Source: WRMS01 sp038562165 (GTDB lineage Bacteria; Bacillota; Peptococcia; DRI-13; UBA5745). From it: a stretch of DNA of 49,524 bases. Below the pieces are notes generated by a model. That model saw only the letters and a program-made list of their open reading frames with translations, was not told where the DNA came from and searched no databases. The DNA lies in NCBI GenBank assembly GCA_038562165.1, contig JBCFAO010000029.1, positions 1 through 49,524 of the forward strand, read 5' to 3'. Shown piece by piece: positions 32,263-40,831 of the stretch (position 1 is its first letter; each line of letters opens with the position of its first letter). The translations under genes and the position numbers were made by a program.

Positions 32263-33627
32263 CTATACCTCCGGAGCAAAACTCTCCACTAACGCCTCCA
32301 TCTCACCGTCGCTGATCACCGTTTGACGGCCTTCGGCATACTGACTATCGATCCATTCTTTGATCTTCAGAACCACGGGATCTTGTTTGCTCACTTTTCT
32401 TTCTTCCGTTAAATCATAATGCTCATTGATCCAATATGCAATACCCGCCAAACCGCTGGTGCTGCTGATAGCCACGGCGGCAGGCCTGGAAAGCAGGGTA
32501 TTTGTATCAAAAATATTATAGATTTCCTCATCTTTCATTAAACCGTCGGCATGGATGCCGGCTCTGGTGACGTTAAAGTTTTTTCCTACAAAAGGCGTCA
32601 TCGCCGGTATGCGGTAGCCGATTTTCTTCTCATAATAGCGGGCGATCTCTGTTACCACCGTAGGATCCATGTCATCCAGAGTGCCTCTTAGAGAAGCATA
32701 TTCAAACACCATGGATTCCAGGGGTATATTGCCGGTGCGTTCGCCGATACCCAAAAGGGAGCAATTGACGGCGCTGGCCCCGTAAAGCCAGGCTGCACTG
32801 GCATTGACCACCGCTTTATTAAAATCGTTATGGCCATGCCATTCCAGCAGCGCGGAAGGCACGTCGGAATAATGCTGCAGGCCGTAGATAATGCCGGGAA
32901 TGCTGCGGGGCAAAGCCACGCCGGCAAAAGGAATGCCATAGCCCATGGTGTCGCAGGCCCGAATCTTTACCGGAATCCCCGCTTCTTTGGACAGCTTCAT
33001 CAGCTCATTGACAAAAGGCACCACAAAGCCGTAGAAATCCGCCCGGGTAATGTCTTCCAGGTGGCAGCGGGGCCTTACTCCCATTTCCAAAGCCTGGCTG
33101 ACCACGGCTAAATAGCCGTCCATGGCCTGCTTCCTGGTTTTGCCCAATTTCTTGAAAATATGGTAATCGGAGCAGCTCACCAAAATACCGGTTTCCTTAA
33201 TGCCGATATCCTTCACAAGCTGAAAATCATCTTTGGTGGCCCGGATCCAGGTGGTAGGTTCGGGATAAGTATAGCCCAGCTCCATACACTTTAAAAGAGC
33301 CTGCCGGTCTTTGTTGCTATATACAAAAAATTCCGTTTGGCGGATCTTGCCCTGAGGCCCCCCCAGACGGGCCAGCAATTTGTACAAATCAACAATTTGC
33401 TCTACCGTATAAGGGGCTCTGGACTGCTGGCCATCCCGAAAGGTAGTGTCGGTAATCCAGATTTCTTCCGGCATACCAATGGGTACCCGCCGGTGGTTGA
33501 AGGGGATTTTCGGCACCTCTGTGTAAGGATACAGATCCCGGTAGAGATTAGGGTCTGCCACATCCTGCAGCGAGTATTTATAAGGGTCTTGCTCCAATAG
33601 ATTGCTTTGCTTATTGATTTCAATCAT
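32263..33627 (-). CDS. Re-citrate synthase-like protein, HMG-lyase/isopropylmalate synthase superfamily (454 aa)
   Basis: TIM-barrel aldolase that condenses acetyl-CoA with a 2-oxoacid. WITDTTFRDGQQSR (residues 58-71) carries the first catalytic and metal residues, LEWHGHNDFNKAVVNA the metal-binding HxH, and GERTGNIPLE the next loop. The sequence lacks the C-terminal LeuA regulatory domain and has the long N-terminal extension seen in anaerobic Re-citrate synthases. The partners (GntR, isocitrate dehydrogenase) argue for citrate rather than homocitrate or isopropylmalate. ATG 33627 follows AGGAGG; a longer frame to 33690 overlaps the operator. Homocitrate synthase remains the main alternative. 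Confidence 0.78.
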   Translation of the reverse strand: MIEINKQSNLLEQDPYKYSLQDVADPNLYRDLYPYTEVPKIPFNHRRVPIGMPEEIWITDTTFRDGQQSRAPYTVEQIVDLYKLLARLGGPQGKIRQTEFFVYSNKDRQALLKCMELGYTYPEPTTWIRATKDDFQLVKDIGIKETGILVSCSDYHIFKKLGKTRKQAMDGYLAVVSQALEMGVRPRCHLEDITRADFYGFVVPFVNELMKLSKEAGIPVKIRACDTMGYGIPFAGVALPRSIPGIIYGLQHYSDVPSALLEWHGHNDFNKAVVNASAAWLYGASAVNCSLLGIGERTGNIPLESMVFEYASLRGTLDDMDPTVVTEIARYYEKKIGYRIPAMTPFVGKNFNVTRAGIHADGLMKDEEIYNIFDTNTLLSRPAAVAISSTSGLAGIAYWINEHYDLTEERKVSKQDPVVLKIKEWIDSQYAEGRQTVISDGEMEALVESFAPEV

Positions 33628-33672
33628 GGGTCTGCCTCCTCTCATTTGCCATCGTATACCTCGAATGAATAC

Positions 33673-33690
33673 TTGTATGCAATTATACAA
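33673..33690. promoter_or_regulatory. predicted GntR operator
   Basis: Palindrome TTGTAT-GCAATT-ATACAA, starting 4 nt downstream of the -10 on the minus strand, so it overlaps the transcription start. FCD-type GntR proteins bind related TTGTAT/ATACAA sites. Confidence 0.6.
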
Positions 33691-33693
33691 AGC

Positions 33694-33722
33694 ATTATAT
33701 GAGGCTGGCCGGCAATAGTCAA
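33694..33722 (-). promoter_or_regulatory. sigma-A promoter of the citrate synthase operon
   Basis: TTGACT (33717-33722), 17-bp spacer, perfect TATAAT (33694-33699), about 65 nt before ATG 33627. Confidence 0.8.
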
Positions 33723-33796
33723 GAGATTTGGGGAGGCTGGATCATGTATTCATGTTAAGAAGGCTCTAAGCCCATGGGGACTCCCCCCGGCAGCGC

Positions 33797-33846
33797 CCTA
33801 ATGAGCAGCGACCCTGTGAGCAGTGACCCTAATGAGCAGTGACCCC
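33797..33846. repeat. short tandem repeat, three units of 15-16 bp
   Basis: CCCTAATGAGCAGCGA, CCCTGTGAGCAGTGA and CCCTAATGAGCAGTGA follow each other directly, just before island D. No coding frame. Confidence 0.7.
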
Positions 33847-33849
33847 GCC

Positions 33850-34073
33850 TGTACAAAAATTGCGGTTGTATTCAATTGCCTACGGTCAGGTGAGCAAAAA
33901 TTGCGGTTGTATGGAAAATGCAAGGTCAAGATGGCTACACAAAGGGAAAAACCGTACCGTTTTAGTCTGAAACTTGCTAAAATTGACCTTTGCAGCGGCT
34001 GCAATTCGCACAAAAACGAAAAAATTGCACAGGCAACGGCGAGAATCTGCCCACAACCGTAAAAATTGTACAG
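33850..34073. repeat. repeat island D1: two direct and two inverted units at 41-bp spacing
   Basis: Left units TGTACAAAAATTGCGGTTGT (33850) and TGAGCAAAAATTGCGGTTGT (33891) are 41 bp apart. Right units in reverse orientation end at TTGCAC (34025) and TTGTAC (34066), again 41 bp apart; the outermost right unit is ACAACCGTAAAAATTGTACA. The outer ends share CTGTACAA and CGGTTGT. Confidence 0.65.
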
Positions 34074-34092
34074 AGCCCCTGCCGTGCCGCCC

Positions 34093-34512
34093 GAGGGAAC
34101 TGAAAAAGTCGCGTAAACTGATCACGTCGTCTAAATCCGAAAAAGTTGAAAGACTTTTCAGGCGTCTCATGTGGATGGTCTGTTTTGTGCAAAAATGCAA
34201 GTTTGTATCATCAACTCACGTGTTTTGTGCAAAAATGCAAGTTTGTAACCTGCATTTTTGCCTGAAAATATGGTTTCAGGCCATTTATGGGCCAAATATG
34301 TGCCAAAGCAGGAATTTAGAGGCATACAAACCTGCATTTTTGCTCAGTTAGTCTTCGCGAACGGTAACAAACCTGCAATTTTGCTCAGTTAGCCTATGCG
34401 AACGGTAACAAACCTGCATTTTTGCTCAGTCAGGCCCGGCAAAGGGGTAAGCTGACCGTCCTGGGCTGAAACGTATAAGGCCTGGAATTGGCCCGGCTTT
34501 TTCAGTGCTCTC
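34093..34512. mobile_element. 420-bp degenerate MITE-like element containing repeat arrays (island D2)
   Basis: The ends GAGGGAACTGAAAAAGTCG and, reversed, GAGAGCACTGAAAAAGCCG match each other and the 18-bp ends of the 28770-29014 element with few changes; the next bases (GTAA-CTGA...CGTCGTC) also match that element. Inside, two direct units with core TGTGCAAAAATGCAAGTTTG (34187, 34227; 40 bp apart) face three reverse units with core ACAAACCTGCATTTTTGCTC (34326, 34367 and 34408; 41 bp apart). Target duplications are not evident. Confidence 0.5.
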
Positions 34513-34540
34513 TGCTACCCCTAAAATCTATACAGAAAAA

Positions 34541-34575
34541 GGAGCAGAATCGCCGATTGGCCGGTGCTCTGCCCC
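34541..34575 (-). terminator. terminator of the VanY operon
   Basis: GGAGCAGA pairs with TCTGCCCC (one mismatch), and the minus strand continues TTTTTC. It lies 15 nt downstream of the carboxypeptidase stop. Confidence 0.6.
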
Positions 34576-34589
34576 TTTCCATTTCTCAT

Positions 34590-35411
34590 TTATTTTTGCA
34601 GGCCTTGCCAAGCCGCCGGATCTGCAATCAGCTCATTTTCTTTTCCTAAGTTGGCCAAATACTCTTCCAGGCAAAGGCCTTGCTCCATAATTTCTTGAGC
34701 CGCCGGCTGGCCTACATAGCGGAAATGCCAGGGCTCGTAAATCACGCCGGTAATATGGCTTTTGTCTTTGGGATAGCGGAGGATAAAGCCGTATTCCCAG
34801 CAATGCTCATGGAGCCATTGGATCTCGGCGGTATCGCCCTGGGCGTCATCCAAATGCTGATAGCTGTAAGCAACCAGGTCCGCCGCCAGACCCAGGTTAT
34901 GCTCGCTGGTGCCGGGGTAAGCCACCACCTTGCGGGCTTCTATCTCCGCCTCTTCCCGGTTTAAGCCCTGGCCCATCAACCGCATGATCTTATTCTCGTA
35001 CAGCTGCCACTGCCTTTCTACAGAACGGTAGGCTGAGGCCACCACCGGAAACAAGCCTTCGTCTCTGGCGTCGCTGATCATTTTCTCCAAAAAACCGATG
35101 GCCCTCTCATCAAATTCCAGGCCATTATTCAGGGCAGCCAAATGGATTTCGTAATCGGCAGGCAAAGGGTTATCTTCATTAACTAAAATCAGCCGCCAGT
35201 CTTCAGGGACTGCCGGCAACGAGGGCTCCGGTGATGACGGGGCAGGGTCCGTTTCTGTCTGGGACACTGCCGGAGGTTGGTTTTCGGGAGGCAGACGAAA
35301 AATCAGGAAAAGCTCCACCGCCGCCACAATCGCTAAAATAACCGCCACAACAATAAAACCGTAATTGCCCAGGGAAAAACCTGGTTTGTCTTCAAAAGGG
35401 TCTCGCGCCAT
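34590..35411 (-). CDS. D-alanyl-D-alanine carboxypeptidase, VanY type, M15 family (273 aa)
   Basis: Membrane-anchored zinc peptidase trimming D-Ala from peptidoglycan precursors or strands. One N-terminal membrane helix (about residues 17-39), a Pro/Ser/Glu-rich linker, then the VanY domain: SAYRSVERQWQLY, the zinc motif SEHNLGLAADL (SxHxxGxAxD) and EPWHFRYVG with the catalytic Glu and last His ligand. Last gene of an operon with a response regulator, histidine kinase and unknown exported protein, so probably controlled by that system. Vancomycin resistance is not implied: no vanHAX genes are present. Confidence 0.9.
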   Translation of the reverse strand: MARDPFEDKPGFSLGNYGFIVVAVILAIVAAVELFLIFRLPPENQPPAVSQTETDPAPSSPEPSLPAVPEDWRLILVNEDNPLPADYEIHLAALNNGLEFDERAIGFLEKMISDARDEGLFPVVASAYRSVERQWQLYENKIMRLMGQGLNREEAEIEARKVVAYPGTSEHNLGLAADLVAYSYQHLDDAQGDTAEIQWLHEHCWEYGFILRYPKDKSHITGVIYEPWHFRYVGQPAAQEIMEQGLCLEEYLANLGKENELIADPAAWQGLQK

Positions 35412-35456
35412 AGTCTCCTCTTCCTTAACTGATTTTAACCTTAGCTGGTTTTTACC

Positions 35457-36257
35457 TTAACTGATTTTAACGTCCTTGAAAGCGGCGGCATACTCATAAT
35501 TAGCCCGGGGATAATTCAGCACCCAGCGGTTTGACCCCGTGGCCTGAATCAAGCTATAAAACTGTCCGCCGATGCTGCGGGGGCCGGAGCTCAATTCAAA
35601 AGTATAAATACCCTGTTGATCACCTTTTCTGATGCCCTCCTGTTTTTCCGCCTCCAGGCCCTCCGGGGCTTTGCCGATATTTTTTACTTCCGTCCCCAAA
35701 TAAGCGGCCCAAGCTTCCGCCATATCCTGGGTATAAATACAATCGCTATAGCTGCCGGCCCTCATGTCAAAGCTAAGGATCTTGCCGGTTTGGTCATCCA
35801 TGAAAAAAGTAGCGGTAAGGCCATCAACCCGAAAATTGATTTCCCACAAAATCATGCTGATGGAAGGCGCATCATTTTGAATGTAGAGGGTGACGCCGGG
35901 ATTAAAACTCTTGTATTCCCCGGTTACCGGCAGAGGAAAAAATCCTAATCCATATAGCTTTTCCAATTCCTCAAAAAATTTTGCCTTGACCGTATCCTGA
36001 TCATAGTTGGAGCCGGTTTTCAGAGGAACCAGGGATGTGCCTTTAGCTTGGCCCAGCAGACTGACTTTATCCACCATGGATACATTGACGTAATCCGACA
36101 GCTCCGCCTGATCCAGAGGCTGGCTTTGCACCTGGCCCAAAATCTTCTGATCGCTGCCGGCAGCCAACTGTACCGGCAGAAACAGGCCGGCCACCACCAA
36201 CAGAGCCACAGCCGTAACGCCTACTATATATTTTACTGATTTTTTCATCTTAATCAT
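35457..36257 (-). CDS. membrane-anchored extracytoplasmic protein of unknown function (266 aa)
   Basis: N-terminal basic segment and a hydrophobic helix (about residues 8-33), then about 230 residues predicted outside the membrane. The sequence has two similar beta-rich halves ('GVTLYIQNDAPSISMILWEINFRVDGLTATFFMDDQTGKILSF' is the clearest segment) that recall PepSY/YcdB-like folds, but I cannot assign a family. A second ATG (36248) is possible. It sits between the histidine kinase (24 nt) and the VanY gene (45 nt) and may act as sensor accessory protein or envelope factor. Confidence 0.75.
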   Translation of the reverse strand: MIKMKKSVKYIVGVTAVALLVVAGLFLPVQLAAGSDQKILGQVQSQPLDQAELSDYVNVSMVDKVSLLGQAKGTSLVPLKTGSNYDQDTVKAKFFEELEKLYGLGFFPLPVTGEYKSFNPGVTLYIQNDAPSISMILWEINFRVDGLTATFFMDDQTGKILSFDMRAGSYSDCIYTQDMAEAWAAYLGTEVKNIGKAPEGLEAEKQEGIRKGDQQGIYTFELSSGPRSIGGQFYSLIQATGSNRWVLNYPRANYEYAAAFKDVKIS

Positions 36258-36281
36258 CTCTTACGGATCACCTCGTCCTGA

Positions 36282-37676
36282 TCATCCCTTTAGTTCCAGT
36301 ATTACTTTTGTGCCCTGATCGATGACGGAAGCAAAGCTCATGGTGCCGCCGTGGAGTTCCACAATCTCGTGACAGATAGCCAGGCCAAGGCCGGCGCCGC
36401 CTTTAGCCCGGGACCGGGATTTGTCCACCATATAAAAGGCCTCGGTAATCCTGGATATCTCCGATTCCGGTATGCCCCGGCCATTATCCTCCACCGTAAT
36501 AGTATAGCTGTCCTCGGATATTCTGGCTCCTTCCAGCCGGATCAGGCCCTCCGCCGCAATGGACTTTCTGGCATTGTCGATCAAATTCAGGATCAGGGTT
36601 TTCATCAAGTCGGCTTCGATCCTGATCATGGTATCCTGGGCTTTATAAATAAAACTTATCCCCGTATTCTTTAATATGGGGTAAATAATGCCGTTGATAC
36701 TGGCAAAAAGCTGCTCCATGCTGACTTTTTTCATCAGGAAGTCACGGTTTTGCAGAACAATCAATTCAAGCAGCTTCAAAGACAAAGCTTCCAGCCGTTT
36801 GCCTTCACTGAATATGTAATCCGCCGCCAACATCCTGTCCTCTTCTTCCATCTGGCGGGAGCGCAGCATATCGGCATAGCCGATGATGGAAGTGAGGGGA
36901 GTTTTGGCTTCGTGGGCAAAACTGCCCACAAAATCCCGCTGCCGGGTGGCAGCCGCCTCCAGATCGCCGATCTTGATCTCCAGGCTTTCCGCCATATTGT
37001 TGAAATCGTCGGCCAGCATGCCCAGCTCATCGGAGGTATGCACCTCTACTCTGTTATTATAGCGGCCCTGGGCGATTTTTCTGGTGGCCCTGGACAGCTT
37101 TCTGATGGGATAGGCCGTCCAAAAGGATACGGCATAAATCAAGATGCCGTTAAGAGCCACCAGAACCAGCAGCAGCTTTCGGTAAATGCCGAACTGATTC
37201 TGCCGGTCCGTAAATATGGGGGTAATATCATGGAAGCTTTCCAAATAAACTCTGCTTCTTTGGGCATTGGCTATGCTGACCGTTTGTACGAAGTAAGCCC
37301 CTTCCTGCTCCACCACCGTATGCACCCGGGTATCGTCGGTGATTTTGCCCAGTAAGCCGGCTCCAAAATTTACTTCGCCGCTTTGGCGGATCACCCGGTT
37401 GTTTTCATCCCAGATCCTGATTTTCAGCTTATCCCCGGCGGAATAAGAAATAATTGACTCGGCAATGGCCTCCAGTCCGCCGGAGCTGCCGGTGACCATG
37501 GTAGTCACCGCCGATTGGAAAGAATAGCGCAGCATTTTGTTTTCTTCCTGGGCTGCAATGATCTCCCTGTCCAGGGCAGCCTGAAAAGAGGAGGATATCA
37601 AGATATAGCCTCCTAAGCTGAAGGTTAATATGGTAATAATCAGGGTGCTGAAAAATATCTTCCACGATAAGCTCAT
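36282..37676 (-). CDS. sensor histidine kinase (464 aa)
   Basis: Two transmembrane helices (about residues 8-30 and 165-187) flank an external sensor region of about 135 residues; a HAMP linker follows (YPIRKLSRATRKIAQGRYNNRVEV). The kinase core has the H-box SFAHEAKTPLTSIIGY, N-box LILNLIDNARKS, and ATP loops DNGRGIPESE and GGAGLGLAICHEIVELHGG. ATG 37676 has AGGAAAT upstream. It lies 30 nt after the response-regulator stop. The signal is unknown; the VanY-type downstream gene points to cell-wall stress. Confidence 0.93.
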   Translation of the reverse strand: MSLSWKIFFSTLIITILTFSLGGYILISSSFQAALDREIIAAQEENKMLRYSFQSAVTTMVTGSSGGLEAIAESIISYSAGDKLKIRIWDENNRVIRQSGEVNFGAGLLGKITDDTRVHTVVEQEGAYFVQTVSIANAQRSRVYLESFHDITPIFTDRQNQFGIYRKLLLVLVALNGILIYAVSFWTAYPIRKLSRATRKIAQGRYNNRVEVHTSDELGMLADDFNNMAESLEIKIGDLEAAATRQRDFVGSFAHEAKTPLTSIIGYADMLRSRQMEEEDRMLAADYIFSEGKRLEALSLKLLELIVLQNRDFLMKKVSMEQLFASINGIIYPILKNTGISFIYKAQDTMIRIEADLMKTLILNLIDNARKSIAAEGLIRLEGARISEDSYTITVEDNGRGIPESEISRITEAFYMVDKSRSRAKGGAGLGLAICHEIVELHGGTMSFASVIDQGTKVILELKG

Positions 37677-37706
37677 TTAATTTCCTGCTTTATATTCTGT
37701 TTTCTG

Positions 37707-38366
37707 CTATTCTCCCAATTCCAGCCGGTAGCCTACTTTATATACCGAGGCAATTTTTTGCTCCCAGCCCAATTTCTTGCGCAGCCGCTGGACATGGAGG
37801 TCCACTGTACGGCTGTCTCCCATGTAGTCGCTTTCCCAAATCTTTTCATAAATTTTATCCCGAAAAAGGGCGATATTTTTATTGCGGATAAAAAACAGCA
37901 GCAATTCATATTCTTTCTTGGTCAGGGAAATCTCTTTCCCGGCCTTTTTGACGGTCCTTGATCCCGTATCGATGACCAGGTCGTCCACCTCAATCATGCG
38001 CTGGTTCAGATTATAGCGGCGCAGTACAGTTTCTACCCGGGCCAAAAGCTCAATGATCTCAAAGGGCTTCACCAGGTAATCGTCGGCCCCCAGCTTTAAC
38101 CCTTTGACTCTGTCTTCCACCCGGCCCTTAGCCGTCAGAAAAATCACCGGCGTACCGTAGGGCTGAATATAAGACATCAGCTCATAACCATTAACCTCCG
38201 GCAGCATAATATCCAAAAGAATCAATTCATACCTGTTCTCCTCAATCTTGTGGGCAGCCGCCATGCCGTCGAAAGCGCAATCACAGAAATAGCCCGCCGA
38301 CTGCAAATTCAAGCGAATCAAGTCCGATATGGGTTTTTCATCTTCCACAATCAAAATGCGGATCAT
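37707..38366 (-). CDS. response regulator, OmpR/PhoB family (219 aa)
   Basis: Receiver domain with acidic pocket EDE near residue 8, phosphorylatable Asp in LILLDIMLPEVNGYE (near 52) and Lys in FLTAKGR, then an OmpR-type winged helix (LTKKEYELLLFFIRNKNIALFRDKIYEKIW, SRTVDLHVQRLRKKLG). ATG 38366 follows GAGGTG at 8 nt. First gene of the four-gene operon; two TATAAT sequences lie upstream at about 38410-38440 without clear -35 boxes. Confidence 0.94.
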   Translation of the reverse strand: MIRILIVEDEKPISDLIRLNLQSAGYFCDCAFDGMAAAHKIEENRYELILLDIMLPEVNGYELMSYIQPYGTPVIFLTAKGRVEDRVKGLKLGADDYLVKPFEIIELLARVETVLRRYNLNQRMIEVDDLVIDTGSRTVKKAGKEISLTKKEYELLLFFIRNKNIALFRDKIYEKIWESDYMGDSRTVDLHVQRLRKKLGWEQKIASVYKVGYRLELGE

Positions 38367-38541
38367 CGGCAATCACCTCAAGCATCATTTTTTCAATGAG
38401 ATTATACTATTAATTGTCTCATTATACTGCGGACTTGCATTGTTATTGTATCATAAACAGAATTAGCCGTGACATAAGGTTTTGTACCAGCCATTGTAAT
38501 TTTTCTTGTCAAAGCATAAAATAGAGGCCGGAGGGTTTAAT

Positions 38542-40791
38542 ATGGATACAGATTTTTTGCACGAACAGGCATATTTGAAACAAACCCGGGCCCTGATTGA
38601 ACGGAGCCTTACGGAATTGTTAAGTACTATGGATGAAGAACGGGAAAAATTGGCCCAGGCCCGGCAGGAGCTGCAGGAAAACCAGCCGGCTTTTGCCGGC
38701 GATATGGACAAGCAGGCGGAGACCGCCCAGTATTTAAACGGCCTGCAAACCCAGTTGGCGGCTTACCGGGTCTATGCCGAACGCCTTAAGAAGCTTCAGG
38801 GGCTTCAAGACTCCCCTTATTTTGGCCGCATCGACTTTGCGGAGGAGGGGCAAGATGCCGACACCTATTATATCGGCCGCTCAAGCCTCCGGGACCCCCT
38901 GACCTTTCAAATCCAGGTCTGCGACTGGCGGACGCCTTTAGCCAGTATGTTTTACCGCTCCTCTCCCGGCCCCGCTTCCTTTATGGCGCCCCAAGGCTCC
39001 ATTGCCGGCCGCCTGCTGCTGAAGCGCCAATATGAGATCAGCAAGGGGGAGCTTCTCTACTATTTTGATACGGATTCTCACATTAAAGATAATATATTAA
39101 AAAAACTGCTGGGCCAAAAGGCCTCCCCCCAGATGAAGGCTATTGTGGAAAGCTTGCAGGAGGCTCAAGACCGGCTGATCCGGGAAAAAAGCCGCAAAGT
39201 CCTGTTGGTTCAGGGTGCTGCCGGCAGCGGCAAAACCAGCTTGGCTCTGCACCGGGCGGCCTTTCTGATGTACCAGGATTTTCAGGATGCTTTATCTTCC
39301 CGGGAAATTCTGGTCATCTCTCCTAACCACCTTTTCAGCCATTATATCAGAAGGGTTTTGCCGGAACTAGGGGAGGACAATATTACCAGTCTTACCTTTG
39401 AGGATATTTTCAGCCTCAATTTAGACAAATTAGACAGCGCCTCGGCAGGGCAAACCCAGATCTCAGATATGGAAAGCCTGCTTGGGGAAAACCGGCGCTC
39501 TTTGTTTTCTCTGCGTCAGGATATTTACGCTTTTAAGAATTCCGCCGCCTTTGCCGCCTTGCTTTCCCGGCTTGCCGATTATTATGGCCGCCGCTTAATT
39601 GAGCTGCCGGATATCTATTACCATCACACCTACATTGCCAGCCGGCAGGAGCTCAAAGAAGAGCTTTTGCGGGACCGGGGGATTCTGCCGCTTTCTAAGC
39701 GCCTGGAGCAAATACGGCGCCGGCTCTCCCTGAAAATTCACCAGTTGAAAAAGCAACGCCTGCCCTCTTTGCAGCTCTTTGTAAGCGAATATCCCGATCA
39801 TCAGTTGGAGATCTTCCCTTTTGCCCGGCTGCTTTCCATGAAGCGGGGAGCGTATTTAAACAGAGCCTTGGATAGGCTGACGGTCATAGATATTCCCGGC
39901 CTTTACCGCCGCCTCTGGGACAAAGAACTTTTCTACCATCTGGCCAAAGGCCTTGCCCTTCCCGCCAATATTGAGGATATCCGCCAGGCTTGCTTTACTG
40001 CTTTGCCGGAAACCGGTTTTGACCAAAGCGACGCCGCCGGCCTGATTTGGTTGCGGCTGATTTTGGAAGGCACCGCCGATTATCCCCAGATCCGCCAGGT
40101 CATGGTGGATGAAGCCCAGGATTACGGCCCCCTTCACTATATGCTTTTAAAAAAATGGTTCCCCAAGGCTAATTTCACCGTATTAGGCGATATCCAGCAA
40201 AGTCTGATCCAGCCCCACCGCCTGGATCACTATCAAGAAATCGGCAAAGCTTTAGGAGACCCGGATTGCCCCACGGCTATTTTGCGGGAAAGCTACCGCA
40301 GCTCCTGGGAGATCAGCAGCTTCTGCCGCCGCTTCCTGGAGTATCCCGATCTGCTGGAACCCTTTCAGCGCCATAGCAAGCCGGTGGAGATTTTCGGGGC
40401 AGCCAACAACCAGGAAGCCATTCAGTTGCTTTTGGATACCATCAACCGCTTCCGCAAAGAAGACGTGGGCTCCATAGCCGTAATCTGCAAGACCGCCGCC
40501 CAGGCCGCCGCCCTTTATAGCCAGATCAAAGGCAAATCTGCCCTGCAATTAGTCAAGGACGCGGGCGAAGCAGACTTAAACCGCAGCCTGCTGCTGCCTT
40601 TGCATTTGGTTAAAGGCCTGGAATTTGACGGCGTCATCCTTTGGGACGTCAGCCAAGAAAACTACGGCTGGCCCGAACAAAAACGCTTTTTATATTTGGC
40701 TGCCAGCCGGGCTCTTCATCGTTTGACCTTGCTGTTCACCGGCCAATTAAGCCCTTTGGTTCAGGAAGACATGGACCCCACAGCAGAGTAA
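38542..40791 (+). CDS. helD: HelD-like RNA polymerase-recycling ATPase, UvrD-type (749 aa)
   Basis: Superfamily I helicase-fold protein that frees stalled RNA polymerase from nucleic acid. The N-terminal coiled coil (residues 1-90) that enters the polymerase is present. Walker A is VQGAAGSGKTSLALHRAAFLMY (near 223-244), the HelD form of this motif, and Walker B is MVDEAQDY (near 521). Motifs near the C-terminus (LHLVKGLEFDGVILWDV, FLYLAASRALHRL) complete the ATPase. ATG 38542 follows GGAGGG. Monocistronic or weakly linked to the MoxR operon, which starts 41 nt downstream. Confidence 0.9.
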   Translation: MDTDFLHEQAYLKQTRALIERSLTELLSTMDEEREKLAQARQELQENQPAFAGDMDKQAETAQYLNGLQTQLAAYRVYAERLKKLQGLQDSPYFGRIDFAEEGQDADTYYIGRSSLRDPLTFQIQVCDWRTPLASMFYRSSPGPASFMAPQGSIAGRLLLKRQYEISKGELLYYFDTDSHIKDNILKKLLGQKASPQMKAIVESLQEAQDRLIREKSRKVLLVQGAAGSGKTSLALHRAAFLMYQDFQDALSSREILVISPNHLFSHYIRRVLPELGEDNITSLTFEDIFSLNLDKLDSASAGQTQISDMESLLGENRRSLFSLRQDIYAFKNSAAFAALLSRLADYYGRRLIELPDIYYHHTYIASRQELKEELLRDRGILPLSKRLEQIRRRLSLKIHQLKKQRLPSLQLFVSEYPDHQLEIFPFARLLSMKRGAYLNRALDRLTVIDIPGLYRRLWDKELFYHLAKGLALPANIEDIRQACFTALPETGFDQSDAAGLIWLRLILEGTADYPQIRQVMVDEAQDYGPLHYMLLKKWFPKANFTVLGDIQQSLIQPHRLDHYQEIGKALGDPDCPTAILRESYRSSWEISSFCRRFLEYPDLLEPFQRHSKPVEIFGAANNQEAIQLLLDTINRFRKEDVGSIAVICKTAAQAAALYSQIKGKSALQLVKDAGEADLNRSLLLPLHLVKGLEFDGVILWDVSQENYGWPEQKRFLYLAASRALHRLTLLFTGQLSPLVQEDMDPTAE

Positions 40792-40831
40792 GGATACAGT
40801 AAACAGACCATGAAAGGTGTTGATTCCTCTG

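Noticed and set aside
32263..33627. 2-isopropylmalate synthase (LeuA) or nitrogen-fixation NifV
   Set aside because: No LeuA regulatory domain, no leu or nif genes nearby, and the partners are a GntR regulator and an isocitrate dehydrogenase; homocitrate synthase remains a weaker alternative.
34320..34440. CRISPR-like array (repeats of about 26 nt with 15-nt gaps)
   Set aside because: Only three units, gaps are short and similar to each other, opposite-orientation copies occur nearby, and there are no cas genes.
34590..35411. Vancomycin resistance gene cluster
   Set aside because: Only a VanY-type carboxypeptidase and an ordinary two-component system are present; vanH, vanA/B and vanX are missing.
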